A DNA stretch of 12,611 bases from Eggerthellaceae bacterium (lineage in GTDB: Bacteria > Actinomycetota > Coriobacteriia > Coriobacteriales > Eggerthellaceae): positions 1 to 12,611 of the forward strand of contig JAFYTB010000145.1 of the NCBI GenBank assembly GCA_017559045.1. Direction: 5' to 3'. Of this stretch, positions 6,439 to 12,611 are shown in pieces. How positions within the stretch are numbered: the first letter of the stretch is position 1; each line of letters begins with the position of its first letter. The position numbers and the translations under genes were made by a program. The notes under the pieces were generated by a model. It was not told the DNA's origin. It did not search any database and saw only the letters and a program-made list of their open reading frames with translations.

Positions 6439-6508
6439 CCGAATTGTGGATTTTTGCTGCAGATGCAGTCAAATCCGAATCATTCCAACTAAGGAAAGAG
6501 AGGGAATC

Positions 6509-8353
6509 ATGAGGGGAGATATGGGGGATATGACGCCGAAGGCTGGTATGTCTCGTCGTACGTTCCTGGAGGGCGGCGCTATTGCCGCCGGCATGGCAGC
6601 GCTCGCAGGCGCTGGTCTCGTTAGCCTGGGCGGTTGCGCACAGGAGGAGAGCACCACGACTGAGCCTGCTGCTGAGGCAGCTGCCGCTCCGTCTTACGAG
6701 GTCTACAACGCTGACATCTGCATCGTCGGCGGTGGCCTGGCTGGTATGGCTGCAGCCATCAAGGCTGTCGACGAGGGCCAGAGCGTTATCCTCATCGAGA
6801 AGAGCAACCATGGTTTCGGCGGTGCTGCTGGTTACAACTGGGACCAGTTCATCAACTTCGTTCGCGACGACCTGCCTTGGCAGGAGTCCACTGACTTCGT
6901 TCTCAATGAGCTCACCAATCAGAAGATTGAGAAGGGCAGCTACGAGCACTGGATGGGCGAAGACCGCAACCTCATGGTTCGTTATGAGAACATGGGCTAC
7001 GGCATGCTCGATCGTAACCGTGAGACCGGCGAGATCGCTCCGCTGCTCGACTTCCCGACGATCTACGGTATCTATCGTGGCTTCTCCCGCCATCAGGCAG
7101 ACTACGTTACGTCCCTGGGCATCCGCATCCTCGACCAGACGCTGGCTTCCGACGTCATCGTCCAGGACGGCGTTTGCGGCGGCGTGATGGGCGTTCACGT
7201 TCCCACGGGTACCTTCCGCGTTGTCCGCGCTAAGGCAACCATCTGCTGCACCGGTCCTTCTTCTTGGATCTTCGGCTGGGATACCGTTGCTCCGCGTACC
7301 ATCAACTCTCCCGACAACACCGGCGACCTCGACGCAGCATGCTTCCGTCATGGCGTGCCGCTGGAGGGCTCCGAGTTCATTCAGTGCGACCTCATCAACA
7401 TCGAGCCCAAGGGCATTTCCTGCTCCTTCCAGGGCGGTATCGGTGCTGACTCCGGTTGCTGCGAGTACATCTGCGACAAGGACGGCAACTACTTCTTCAA
7501 GGGCATGGACTACGCCACGCTCAACAAGATGGACTTCACCCGCATCATCGCTAAGAACATCGCTGAGGGTCACGGCACCGAGAACGGCGGCGTGTACGTC
7601 GACTTCTCCACTCCCGAGGCATTCGGCAAGATCGGCGAGACCTACATCCGCAACATCCAGCTGTGGAAGGAAGTCTTCGGCATCGATGTTGAGGGCATGA
7701 AGCTCGAGTGCGGCCTTGAGGCTTACGAGCGCTCCGGTAACCCGATTACCGACGGCGAGCTCATGGTTGAGGGCATTGCTGGTCTGTTCCACACCCGTGG
7801 CGGCGGCTTCTCCGGCGCTCAGGGCGGCAGCTCCGTCAACGTCGCTCCGCGTAACGGCTCCTACGCTGTTGCAAACGCAGTTAAGTACATCAAGGACCTC
7901 ACCCTTCCCGCTCTCGACGAGGCAGTCGTCACCGCTGAGTTCACCCGTCTGTACGGTCTGTTCGGCAACACCGGCGGCAAGCGCCCGCAGCAGGTTCGTC
8001 GCATGATCCAGAAGGCTTGCTACCAGGCCCTCCAGCCCATGCGTATGACCGAGGAAATGGACGCTGGCATCGCTGAGCTCGAGCGCATCCGTAAGGAAGA
8101 GATTCCGACCATGACTCTCGGCGACACCTCTCTCGTCTACAACACCGACTGGAAGTGCGCTATCGAGAACATCAACCTGCTTGATCTGGCTGAAGCTGCT
8201 GCTAAGTCCGCTAAGTTCCGCGAGGAAACCCGCGGCCATATGTATCGCGTCGACTTCCCCGAGAAGGACGATACGAACTGGCTGTGCAACGTTCGCAACT
8301 TCTACAACAACGGCGAGATCACCTGCGAGAAGGCCGACGTCGTTACCGTGTAG
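6509..8353 (+). CDS. Tat-exported FAD flavoprotein, fumarate reductase/succinate dehydrogenase family
   Basis: A 614-residue flavoprotein. The start is set at 6509 because a purine-rich ribosome-binding site (GGAAAGAGAGGG) and a Tat signal follow; the frame is open to 6410, but that extension spans the promoter. The signal has R16-R17 in SRRTFLEGG, a hydrophobic stretch to about residue 40, and C43 in LGGC, a possible lipobox, then a Glu/Ala linker. The FAD dinucleotide fold is at 69-97 (GGGLAG, E97). The C-terminal Sdh/Frd helical domain ends in RGHMYRVDFPEKDDTNWL (575-592). The GANRLGGN-type segment of FrdA is replaced by GAQGGSSVNVAPRNGS, and the FrdA-type His for covalent FAD is not aligned, so FAD is probably non-covalent and the substrate is probably not fumarate. 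Its partner is the FeS subunit 59 bases downstream. Confidence 0.92.
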   Translation: MRGDMGDMTPKAGMSRRTFLEGGAIAAGMAALAGAGLVSLGGCAQEESTTTEPAAEAAAAPSYEVYNADICIVGGGLAGMAAAIKAVDEGQSVILIEKSNHGFGGAAGYNWDQFINFVRDDLPWQESTDFVLNELTNQKIEKGSYEHWMGEDRNLMVRYENMGYGMLDRNRETGEIAPLLDFPTIYGIYRGFSRHQADYVTSLGIRILDQTLASDVIVQDGVCGGVMGVHVPTGTFRVVRAKATICCTGPSSWIFGWDTVAPRTINSPDNTGDLDAACFRHGVPLEGSEFIQCDLINIEPKGISCSFQGGIGADSGCCEYICDKDGNYFFKGMDYATLNKMDFTRIIAKNIAEGHGTENGGVYVDFSTPEAFGKIGETYIRNIQLWKEVFGIDVEGMKLECGLEAYERSGNPITDGELMVEGIAGLFHTRGGGFSGAQGGSSVNVAPRNGSYAVANAVKYIKDLTLPALDEAVVTAEFTRLYGLFGNTGGKRPQQVRRMIQKACYQALQPMRMTEEMDAGIAELERIRKEEIPTMTLGDTSLVYNTDWKCAIENINLLDLAEAAAKSAKFREETRGHMYRVDFPEKDDTNWLCNVRNFYNNGEITCEKADVVTV

Positions 8354-8412
8354 TTCACTTGAGCGCTACTTACGGAAAGACGGTTTTCTCATAGCGGAAA
8401 GGAACAGTACTC

Positions 8413-9114
8413 ATGAAAATCAGTGTTCAGAAATACGACCCGTCTGTGGACGAAGCTCCTTATGTGAAGGAGTTTGAGGTCGAGTATCGCCCCAACATGA
8501 CGCTCCTCGAGGCTCTCGTCGCCATCAATGATGAGCAGGAGCCCATCGTCTTCGACTACAGCTGCCGTGGCCGTACGTGCGGTCGTTGCGCTATGGCTCT
8601 CGATGGCACCCCTTGCCTCGCATGCGTTACCCTGGTGAAGGAAGACGGCGCAAACGAAGTCACCGCACTTCCGGGCTTCCCGATCGTCCGTGACCTCATC
8701 GTTGACAAGAGCCAGATGAACGATCGTATCGCCAACATCATGGCTCGTCAGCGCGCATTCGATCTGACCCTCGACGAGATCAACGCACCCGTTGACCCGG
8801 TCATCTACAACAAGGCTGATCCGCTCGAGCACTGCGCTCGCTGCGGCGTCTGCGTCTCCGCTTGCCCCGCTGTTCAGATGCTGGGCCACAAGAAGTATAT
8901 CGGCCCCGCTGGCATGCTCGCTATCGGCCTTCGCTACTACGATCCGTACGATCAGGGCGATCGCGTTGTCGAGGCTGTCCAGAACGGTCTGTGGAACTGC
9001 ACCATGTGCGGCACTTGCGACAATCTCTGCAAGGCTCTCGAGATCGACCACCAGAGCGTGTGGACCGACCTCCGTGCTGCCGCTGAGGCTCGCGGTCTGG
9101 TGAAGAAGGCATAG
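8413..9114 (+). CDS. FrdB/SdhB-like iron-sulfur subunit
   Basis: A 233-residue FeS subunit that should wire the upstream flavoprotein to an electron donor. The N-terminal plant-type [2Fe-2S] domain has C51, C56, C59 and C71 with the SdhB spacing, plus an extra C68. The C-terminal domain has C141-x2-C144-x2-C147-x3-C151-P and C196-x2-C199-x2-C202-x3-C206. In E. coli FrdB the second group is C-x5-C-x3-C and binds a [3Fe-4S] cluster; here C199 fills the position (V207 in FrdB) whose change to Cys is known to give a [4Fe-4S] cluster. There is no signal peptide and no membrane segment, and no anchor subunit gene follows. AAAGGA about 10 bases upstream serves as ribosome-binding site. It probably travels outward with its Tat-bearing partner. 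Confidence 0.92.
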   Translation: MKISVQKYDPSVDEAPYVKEFEVEYRPNMTLLEALVAINDEQEPIVFDYSCRGRTCGRCAMALDGTPCLACVTLVKEDGANEVTALPGFPIVRDLIVDKSQMNDRIANIMARQRAFDLTLDEINAPVDPVIYNKADPLEHCARCGVCVSACPAVQMLGHKKYIGPAGMLAIGLRYYDPYDQGDRVVEAVQNGLWNCTMCGTCDNLCKALEIDHQSVWTDLRAAAEARGLVKKA

Positions 9115-9156
9115 TTTCTGCCTACCGGATCTGTAGCTCTTAGATGATGCACTGAT

Positions 9157-9200
9157 CGGGCATGCCATGCTTTACGAGGCGTGGCATGCCCGTATTCTTA
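9157..9200 (+). terminator. Stem-loop between the FeS gene and the TetR gene
   Basis: CGGGCATGCCATGC (9157-9170) pairs with GCGTGGCATGCCCG (9179-9192) over 14 positions with one wobble, around the 8-base loop TTTACGAG; TATTCTTA follows. It can end the flavoprotein operon. Each arm also contains the self-complementary 8-mer GGCATGCC (9159-9166 and 9183-9190), so as DNA it may be a double operator 37 bases ahead of the TetR start. Confidence 0.6.
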
Positions 9201-9228
9201 TGTTAGCAAGGCACTGAAGGAAGCTTGC

Positions 9229-9807
9229 ATGGATAGTAACGTTGCGGAGCATAGCTATGCTGAGGTCTTCGATGAAGAGGGGGTTCAGCTAAAGCTTAAG
9301 ATCATGCACGCAGTGGATCGCTCGCTCGATCAGGTCACCGTTTCCAAGGTTTGTGAACGAGCCGGTGTTTCCCGTCAGATCTTCTATCGCAATTTCGATT
9401 CGAAATATAGCCTGCACTGGTGGTGGCCTATGCATGTGCATAGGTTCTATCTGGCAGAGGTGGGTCGAACCCTCGATTGGGAGACGGGCTACTACCATCA
9501 TGTGGAGCTGCTCTCTATGGAGAAGGAGTACTTCAAGGTTGCTACTCAGTACACGATCAACATTCCCTGCCTGAATAGCCTCATGCCGGATTTCAGGAAA
9601 TGCACCATCGTGGAGACCTTGCGTGATTATCGCAATGTCAGCATCGACGAGGATCTTATGTTCAGCATCGATAGCTGGGTGAAAACCGAGACGGAGGTCT
9701 TCACGGAGTGGTATCGCCTTGGTACGACGCCCGAGCCGAGTGTGGCGGTGCGCCGCCTGATGGACATCATGCCGAAGCGTCTTTATGACGCGATGAGCAT
9801 GGAATAA
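9229..9807 (+). CDS. TetR-family transcriptional regulator
   Basis: A 192-residue TetR-type repressor candidate. The start at 9229 is chosen for the GAAGGAAG ribosome-binding site five bases ahead; an in-frame GTG at 9181 lies inside the upstream hairpin and is unlikely. The DNA-binding domain is at about residues 20-60, with the recognition region VTVSKVCERAGVSRQIFYRNFDSK (36-59). The C-terminal ligand domain is aromatic-rich (HWWWPMHVHRFY, residues 63-74) and not conserved enough to name a ligand. It follows the flavoprotein/FeS operon on the same strand and is preceded by two GGCATGCC palindromes. Control of itself and of that operon is an inference. A perfect hairpin terminator follows. 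Confidence 0.9.
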   Translation: MDSNVAEHSYAEVFDEEGVQLKLKIMHAVDRSLDQVTVSKVCERAGVSRQIFYRNFDSKYSLHWWWPMHVHRFYLAEVGRTLDWETGYYHHVELLSMEKEYFKVATQYTINIPCLNSLMPDFRKCTIVETLRDYRNVSIDEDLMFSIDSWVKTETEVFTEWYRLGTTPEPSVAVRRLMDIMPKRLYDAMSME

Positions 9808-9812
9808 TTAAA

Positions 9813-9846
9813 CGAAGTGCCCGCAATTGCGGGCACTTCGCTTTTT
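9813..9846. terminator. Bidirectional intrinsic terminator
   Basis: CGAAGTGCCCGC (9813-9824) and GCGGGCACTTCG (9829-9840) form a perfect 12-bp stem around AATT. CTTTTT follows on the plus strand, and TTTAATTA follows the stem on the minus strand, so it can serve both the TetR gene and the convergent AIM24-family gene. Confidence 0.93.
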
Positions 9847-9847
9847 C

Positions 9848-9949
9848 CTAGAGATTGTCGAGTAGATTTGCCGCTATGTTCAGGAGGCCGCCTCCAGCGT
9901 TGGCGTCGCTATCGCCGTTGATGTCGCCCGCAGCCTTTGCGGCATCTCT
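9848..9949 (-). other. Possible C-terminal extension of the AIM24 gene beyond TGA
   Basis: Read on the minus strand in the same frame as the AIM24-family gene, 33 further codons follow the TGA (9950-9952) before TAG at 9848-9850. They encode an Asp/Asn/Gly-rich stretch and a hydrophobic end (GGGLLNIAANLLDNL). Third positions are about 70% G or C, like the flanking genes, and the frame ends eight bases from the shared terminator. Whether this is translated, a broken 3' end or chance cannot be decided here. Confidence 0.45.
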
Positions 9950-10714
9950 TCAAGCGAACGCCGTCGGAGCCATCAGCACCTTGCCGGTGCCGCGGTATAC
10001 GTTAACGAGGCCTTCGCCGGATGCAGCGGAGCCGATGAGCGACTTGCCCGAGCGCTCTACCGTGAAGTCAAGGGAGCCGCTCCATGCGAGTGCCTGGTTG
10101 CCATCAATCTTCAGGACATCATTGTCGAGCGTGATTTCGATGAGCTCCTCGGCAGGGCAGGGGGACTCGATCGCCAATGCGCCATAGCCCTGAACGGAAA
10201 GGCTGAACAGGCCCTGTCCGCCGCCAACCGCAGAGGAGATGTTAGATCGCATGACGGCCTTATGCTGAAGGCTCGAATAGCAGGCGAGGAAGAGGCCGTC
10301 GTCGAGCATGATGTTGTTTCCCCAATTTGCGACGTCGAGCAGCAGGATGTAGCGATAGGTGGGTTCGAGGACCAGCACGCCGCTTCCCTCGTACTCGGGC
10401 TTGATGGCGGATTCGTTGGTGACGGCGCCGCGCATGGCCTTGCCGAAGAAATCGCCTACGCTCTTAACGCCCGTGTTGGCGCGCACGTCGCCGACCATCC
10501 ATTGCATCGCGCCTGCCTGAACGGTTACTCCGGCTTGGGAGAGGTCGCATACGACCTGACGGCGCCTGACGTTCATTTCGGAGCAGAACCATGCTTGTGC
10601 TGCGGTGTCGGGCGTGACGGAGAGGTCGCGCTTCCATTCGATGACCTTGAAGGCGCCAAGCTGTGCAAGGACCTTGACGTCGTCGTTGTTGTCGAAGTTG
10701 GAAATATTGAACAT
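9950..10714 (-). CDS. AIM24-family protein
   Basis: A 254-residue member of the AIM24 family (TRAP-like beta fold), found widely in bacteria and named after a yeast mitochondrial protein; the molecular role in bacteria is not established. The start at 10714 is fixed by AAAGGGAG four bases ahead; the frame is open to 10777, but that part covers the promoter region. Family-like parts are the short beta-strand repeats, GAMQWMVGDV, the Gly-rich middle (SSAVGGGQGLFSLSV) and SGEGLVNVYRGTGKVLMAP close to the end. There is no signal or membrane segment. It is divergent from the aldo/keto reductase gene and convergent with the TetR gene. The frame stops at TGA about 110 bases before the terminator, but an open in-frame stretch continues to it, so the 3' end may be truncated. 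Confidence 0.88.
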   Translation of the reverse strand: MFNISNFDNNDDVKVLAQLGAFKVIEWKRDLSVTPDTAAQAWFCSEMNVRRRQVVCDLSQAGVTVQAGAMQWMVGDVRANTGVKSVGDFFGKAMRGAVTNESAIKPEYEGSGVLVLEPTYRYILLLDVANWGNNIMLDDGLFLACYSSLQHKAVMRSNISSAVGGGQGLFSLSVQGYGALAIESPCPAEELIEITLDNDVLKIDGNQALAWSGSLDFTVERSGKSLIGSAASGEGLVNVYRGTGKVLMAPTAFA

Positions 10715-10760
10715 GGATCTCCCTTTCTTAGGCCTATGATGGATGGCGGGTTCGCGCTTA

Positions 10761-10768
10761 ATAGTATC
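10761..10768 (-). promoter_or_regulatory. Extended -10 promoter of the AIM24 gene
   Basis: On the minus strand the sequence reads TGATACTAT, an extended -10 (TG-N-TACTAT, hexamer at 10761-10766), about 45 bases before the AIM24 start codon. No good -35 is seen at the usual distance, as is common for extended -10 promoters. Confidence 0.4.
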
Positions 10769-10805
10769 ACGGTCCACTGTTCGCGTGGCGCGGGGTCGTC
10801 GAGGC

Positions 10806-10811
10806 TATAAT
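10806..10811 (+). promoter_or_regulatory. -10 element TATAAT of the aldo/keto reductase gene
   Basis: A perfect TATAAT lies 26 bases ahead of the ATG, which would give a leader of about 20 bases containing the AGGAG ribosome-binding site. No convincing -35 hexamer is seen 16-19 bases upstream, so an activator may be needed. Confidence 0.5.
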
Positions 10812-10837
10812 GTCGCCAAAAGACGCTAGGAGCTTTC

Positions 10838-11983
10838 ATGATTCGCAATAGATTTCAGGATTTCGACCTTCCCGCACTGGCTGTTGGAACTATGCGCTTG
10901 CCGGTTGTCGACGGTGTGGGGACCGATATCGATATCGATGCCACGCGTGAGATGATTGCCTTCGCCATGGAGAACGGCGCCAACTATTTCGATACGGCGT
11001 GGGGGTACCATGGCGGAAATTCCGAGAGCGTTGTGGGGGAGCTGCTTGCGGCTTATCCTCGTGAGAGCTATTTCCTGGCGAGCAAGTTTCCAGGTTTTGA
11101 TCTGGAAAATCTGAACAGGATTGAAGAGATCTTCGAGGAGCAGTTGCGCAAGTGCCGCACCGATTACTTCGATTTCTATCTCTTCCATAATCTGTGCGAG
11201 ATGAATCTGGATCAGTATCTTGATCCGAGCTATGGCCTTTACGACTACCTGATTGAGCAGAAGCGCGCGGGTCGCATTCGGCACCTGGGCGTTTCGACGC
11301 ATGGGTCGTATGAGACCACCAAGCGCTTCCTCGATGCGTATGGCGAGTCCATGGACTTCTGCCAAGTTCAGCTTAATTGGCTTGACTGGGAGTTTCAGGA
11401 TGCTCGAGCGAAGGTCGAGATGTTGGCTGAGCGCGATATTCCCGTCTTCGTTATGGAGCCCATGCGCGGTGGGCGCTTGCTTCAGATCGAACCCGGTTAT
11501 AAAGCGAGACTTGCGGCCATCAATCCTGATTGGACGCTTGCCGAATGGGCTGCGCGTTTTCTTCAGAGCATTCCCGGAGTCGCTACGGTGTTGACGGGTG
11601 CGTCGAGCCTCGAGCAGTTGCGCGAGAATGTTGCTCTGTTCAGTAGCTGCCGTCCGTTAACCGAGGAGGAGTTTGGCGAGCTTTTGGATATTGCGCGCAG
11701 GATGACGTCGCAGCGGACGGTTCCTTGCACGGCTTGTCGATATTGCGTTGAAGGCTGCCCGAAGGGTCTCGACATTCCTTGGCTGCTCGAGCTTTATAAC
11801 GAGCATGCGTATTCTGAGGGCGGCTTTATTGCGCCCATGGCTATCGAGGCGTTGCCAGAAAACGAGCTGCCGCAGGCGTGCATTTCGTGCGGAAGCTGCG
11901 AGGCGGTGTGTCCACAGCAGATCGAGATCTCCTCTGTGTTGAGGGAATTCGTTGTCCTCCTCGATACTCTGCCCGACGAGTAG
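10838..11983 (+). CDS. Aldo/keto reductase fused to a 2x[4Fe-4S] ferredoxin domain
   Basis: A 381-residue oxidoreductase. Residues 1-280 form the aldo/keto reductase barrel with the catalytic tetrad D52, Y57, K83 and H117 (motifs FDTAWGYHG, LASKF, LFHN) and the late VLTGASSLEQLREN segment that contacts the nucleotide in the family. Residues 295-360 carry C297-x2-C300-x2-C303-x3-C307-P and C348-x2-C351-x2-C354-x3-C358-P, a bacterial ferredoxin-type pair of [4Fe-4S] clusters. Such fusions are common in anaerobes; they probably exchange electrons between NAD(P)H or ferredoxin and a carbonyl or quinone substrate, which cannot be named. It is cytoplasmic. The ribosome-binding site is AGGAG five bases before the ATG, and TATAAT lies just upstream. 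It appears monocistronic and divergent from the AIM24 gene. Confidence 0.94.
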   Translation: MIRNRFQDFDLPALAVGTMRLPVVDGVGTDIDIDATREMIAFAMENGANYFDTAWGYHGGNSESVVGELLAAYPRESYFLASKFPGFDLENLNRIEEIFEEQLRKCRTDYFDFYLFHNLCEMNLDQYLDPSYGLYDYLIEQKRAGRIRHLGVSTHGSYETTKRFLDAYGESMDFCQVQLNWLDWEFQDARAKVEMLAERDIPVFVMEPMRGGRLLQIEPGYKARLAAINPDWTLAEWAARFLQSIPGVATVLTGASSLEQLRENVALFSSCRPLTEEEFGELLDIARRMTSQRTVPCTACRYCVEGCPKGLDIPWLLELYNEHAYSEGGFIAPMAIEALPENELPQACISCGSCEAVCPQQIEISSVLREFVVLLDTLPDE

Positions 11984-12085
11984 AGAGTGTCGAAGTTGCA
12001 GAGGTGGCTCTTGGGTCGAATTTGCGGATAACGCAGGTCAAAAGGCTGTTTCGTAAATAATCAATCTCTGAAATCGATCATTTGG

Positions 12086-12169
12086 CAACCAATCAACCCG
12101 AAAATCAACCCATATATTGCATATAGGGACTAACGCCTCTTGACCTAATGCGTTAAAATTGACGGGTTG
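12086..12169 (+). promoter_or_regulatory. Repeat-rich control region ahead of the MFS gene
   Basis: AATCAACCC occurs at 12091-12099 and 12103-12111 (12-bp period), with a shorter CAACC at 12086-12090 and the inverse GGGTTG at 12164-12169. A separate dyad TAACGC (12131-12136) / GCGTTA (12150-12155) surrounds TTGACC (12140-12145). These look like regulator sites; no -35/-10 pair with proper spacing is certain. Confidence 0.4.
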
Positions 12170-12226
12170 TTTTGCGGCCATTGAGCCGCGTCTGGAAGAA
12201 ATATCGGGAATGGAAAGGGGACCTTA

Positions 12227-12611
12227 ATGACCGATATGACTGTCTCCCAGATCAAGAGCAAGCGCATGGTGTACCTCGCTCTGTCCACCATCACGCTTCT
12301 TCTCCTGGGACTCATTTACGCGTTCTCTATGTTCGCAGCTCCTATGTGCCAGACCTTCGGTCTGGAGAAGGCTGACATTGCTCTCACCTTCAACATCATG
12401 ATGATCGCTTTCTGCCTGGGCTGCGTTGGTGGCTCTTTCGTCGAGAAGGCAGTTGGCACTCGCGGCGCTCTCATCTGCGCTGGCACCCTGTTCCTTATCG
12501 GCTTCGCTGGCACCGGCCTCTTCGGTCATGGCAACCTCTTCGTCGTCTATGTCCTCTATGGCGTTTGCGGCGGCGCAGGCGTTGGCATGGGTTACAACTC
12601 CATCGTTGCAA
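12227..12611 (+). CDS. MFS transporter, oxalate/formate antiporter-like (3' end outside window)
   Basis: The first 128 codons of a major facilitator superfamily transporter; the frame runs off the right edge. AAGGGG six bases before the ATG marks the start. Four membrane segments are visible at about residues 15-37, 50-72, 80-100 and 103-127. The first contains GLIYAFSMFAAPM, resembling the G-x-x-YA-x-S-x-F-x-x-P signature of the oxalate/formate antiporter group. The loop after the second (EKAVGTRG) matches the MFS loop-2/3 motif, and GGAGVGMGYNSIVA lies in the fourth. The likely role is uptake or exchange of a small organic acid at the inner membrane; the substrate is not known. It is the first gene after a repeat-rich control region, and its codon bias suggests high expression. 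Confidence 0.88.
   Translation, partial: MTDMTVSQIKSKRMVYLALSTITLLLLGLIYAFSMFAAPMCQTFGLEKADIALTFNIMMIAFCLGCVGGSFVEKAVGTRGALICAGTLFLIGFAGTGLFGHGNLFVVYVLYGVCGGAGVGMGYNSIVA

Larger units (their letters stand above)
6181..6508 (+). other. 328-bp intergenic region with hairpin and promoter elements
   Basis: No gene is supported. The left part holds the long hairpin (6227-6319) with a T-rich tail. The right part holds overlapping TGTC/GACA dyads (6378-6403), a probable promoter (6410-6438) and two AATCCGAAT repeats ahead of the flavoprotein start. Two short frames run through it, but they lack ribosome-binding sites and family resemblance. Confidence 0.7.

Noticed and set aside
6183..6492. Two short plus-strand frames in the gap after the formyltransferase gene
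   Set aside because: They run through the long hairpin and the promoter, lack ribosome-binding sites and give Arg/Ser/Leu-rich peptides unlike known proteins.
6152..8239. Very long antisense open frame (about 695 codons) opposite the flavoprotein gene
   Set aside because: It mirrors the strongly biased codons of the sense gene, has Leu/Val/Ala-rich low-complexity content and no family resemblance. The sense strand has a Tat signal, an FAD fold and conserved C-terminal motifs.
9950..9990. Selenocysteine at the AIM24 TGA
   Set aside because: The hairpin after the TGA lacks the usual bacterial SECIS loop features, and the family has no known selenoprotein members; a nonsense mutation or plain stop is simpler.
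11984..12070. Intrinsic terminator after the aldo/keto reductase gene
   Set aside because: Only 4-bp stems (AGAG/CTCT, TGCG/CGCA) without a T-run were found.
1..12611. CRISPR arrays, tRNA genes, insertion sequences, toxin-antitoxin or phage genes
   Set aside because: No regularly spaced repeats, tRNA-like T-loop/anticodon layout, transposase motifs or terminal inverted repeats with target duplications were seen.

Overview
The window looks like a chromosomal piece of an anaerobic, respiratory actinobacterium of the class Coriobacteriia, most likely family Eggerthellaceae. The reasons are the moderately high GC, the density of soluble or exported redox enzymes (a molybdopterin enzyme with a small ferredoxin, a Tat-exported fumarate-reductase-like flavoprotein with its iron-sulfur partner, and a ferredoxin-fused aldo/keto reductase), and the family resemblance of each protein. 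Genus and species cannot be read from the sequence. The molybdopterin, purine, flavoprotein, FeS and transporter genes use a strongly biased codon set (CTC/CTG, GGC, CGT/CGC, AAG, ATC), suggesting high expression. The regulators, the AIM24 gene and the aldo/keto reductase are less biased.

Layout, left to right. (1) Positions 2-2558: the 3' part of a DMSO-reductase-superfamily molybdopterin oxidoreductase, overlapping a two-cluster ferredoxin, then a SlyD-type FKBP prolyl isomerase, ended by a hairpin terminator. (2) 2733-3965: a small Cys-rich zinc-ribbon-like protein and a LysR regulator. (3) 3966-6319: a ZTP (pfl) riboswitch with an overlapping intrinsic terminator, controlling a two-gene purine operon in which the last two steps of IMP synthesis are carried by separate proteins, a stand-alone AICAR formyltransferase and a PurO-type IMP cyclohydrolase, instead of fused PurH. 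The operon is followed by an unusually long hairpin. (4) 6320-9114: a regulatory region with promoter-like and dyad elements, then a Tat-signal flavoprotein and a FrdB/SdhB-like FeS subunit, without a membrane anchor gene. (5) 9157-9846: a double-palindrome hairpin, a TetR regulator and a near-perfect bidirectional terminator. (6) 9848-11983: a minus-strand AIM24-family gene whose reading frame continues past an in-frame TGA up to the terminator, and a divergent ferredoxin-fused aldo/keto reductase. (7) 11984-12611: a repeat-rich upstream region and the first 128 codons of an MFS transporter of the oxalate/formate antiporter type.

How the parts work together. The best supported regulatory unit is the ZTP riboswitch: it senses Z nucleotides (ZMP/ZTP), and ZMP is the substrate of the formyltransferase encoded downstream, so substrate build-up should switch the operon on by antitermination. 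The molybdoenzyme/ferredoxin/SlyD and flavoprotein/FeS units look like two independent soluble or extracytoplasmic reductase modules with adjacent LysR and TetR regulators; their substrates cannot be assigned from sequence.
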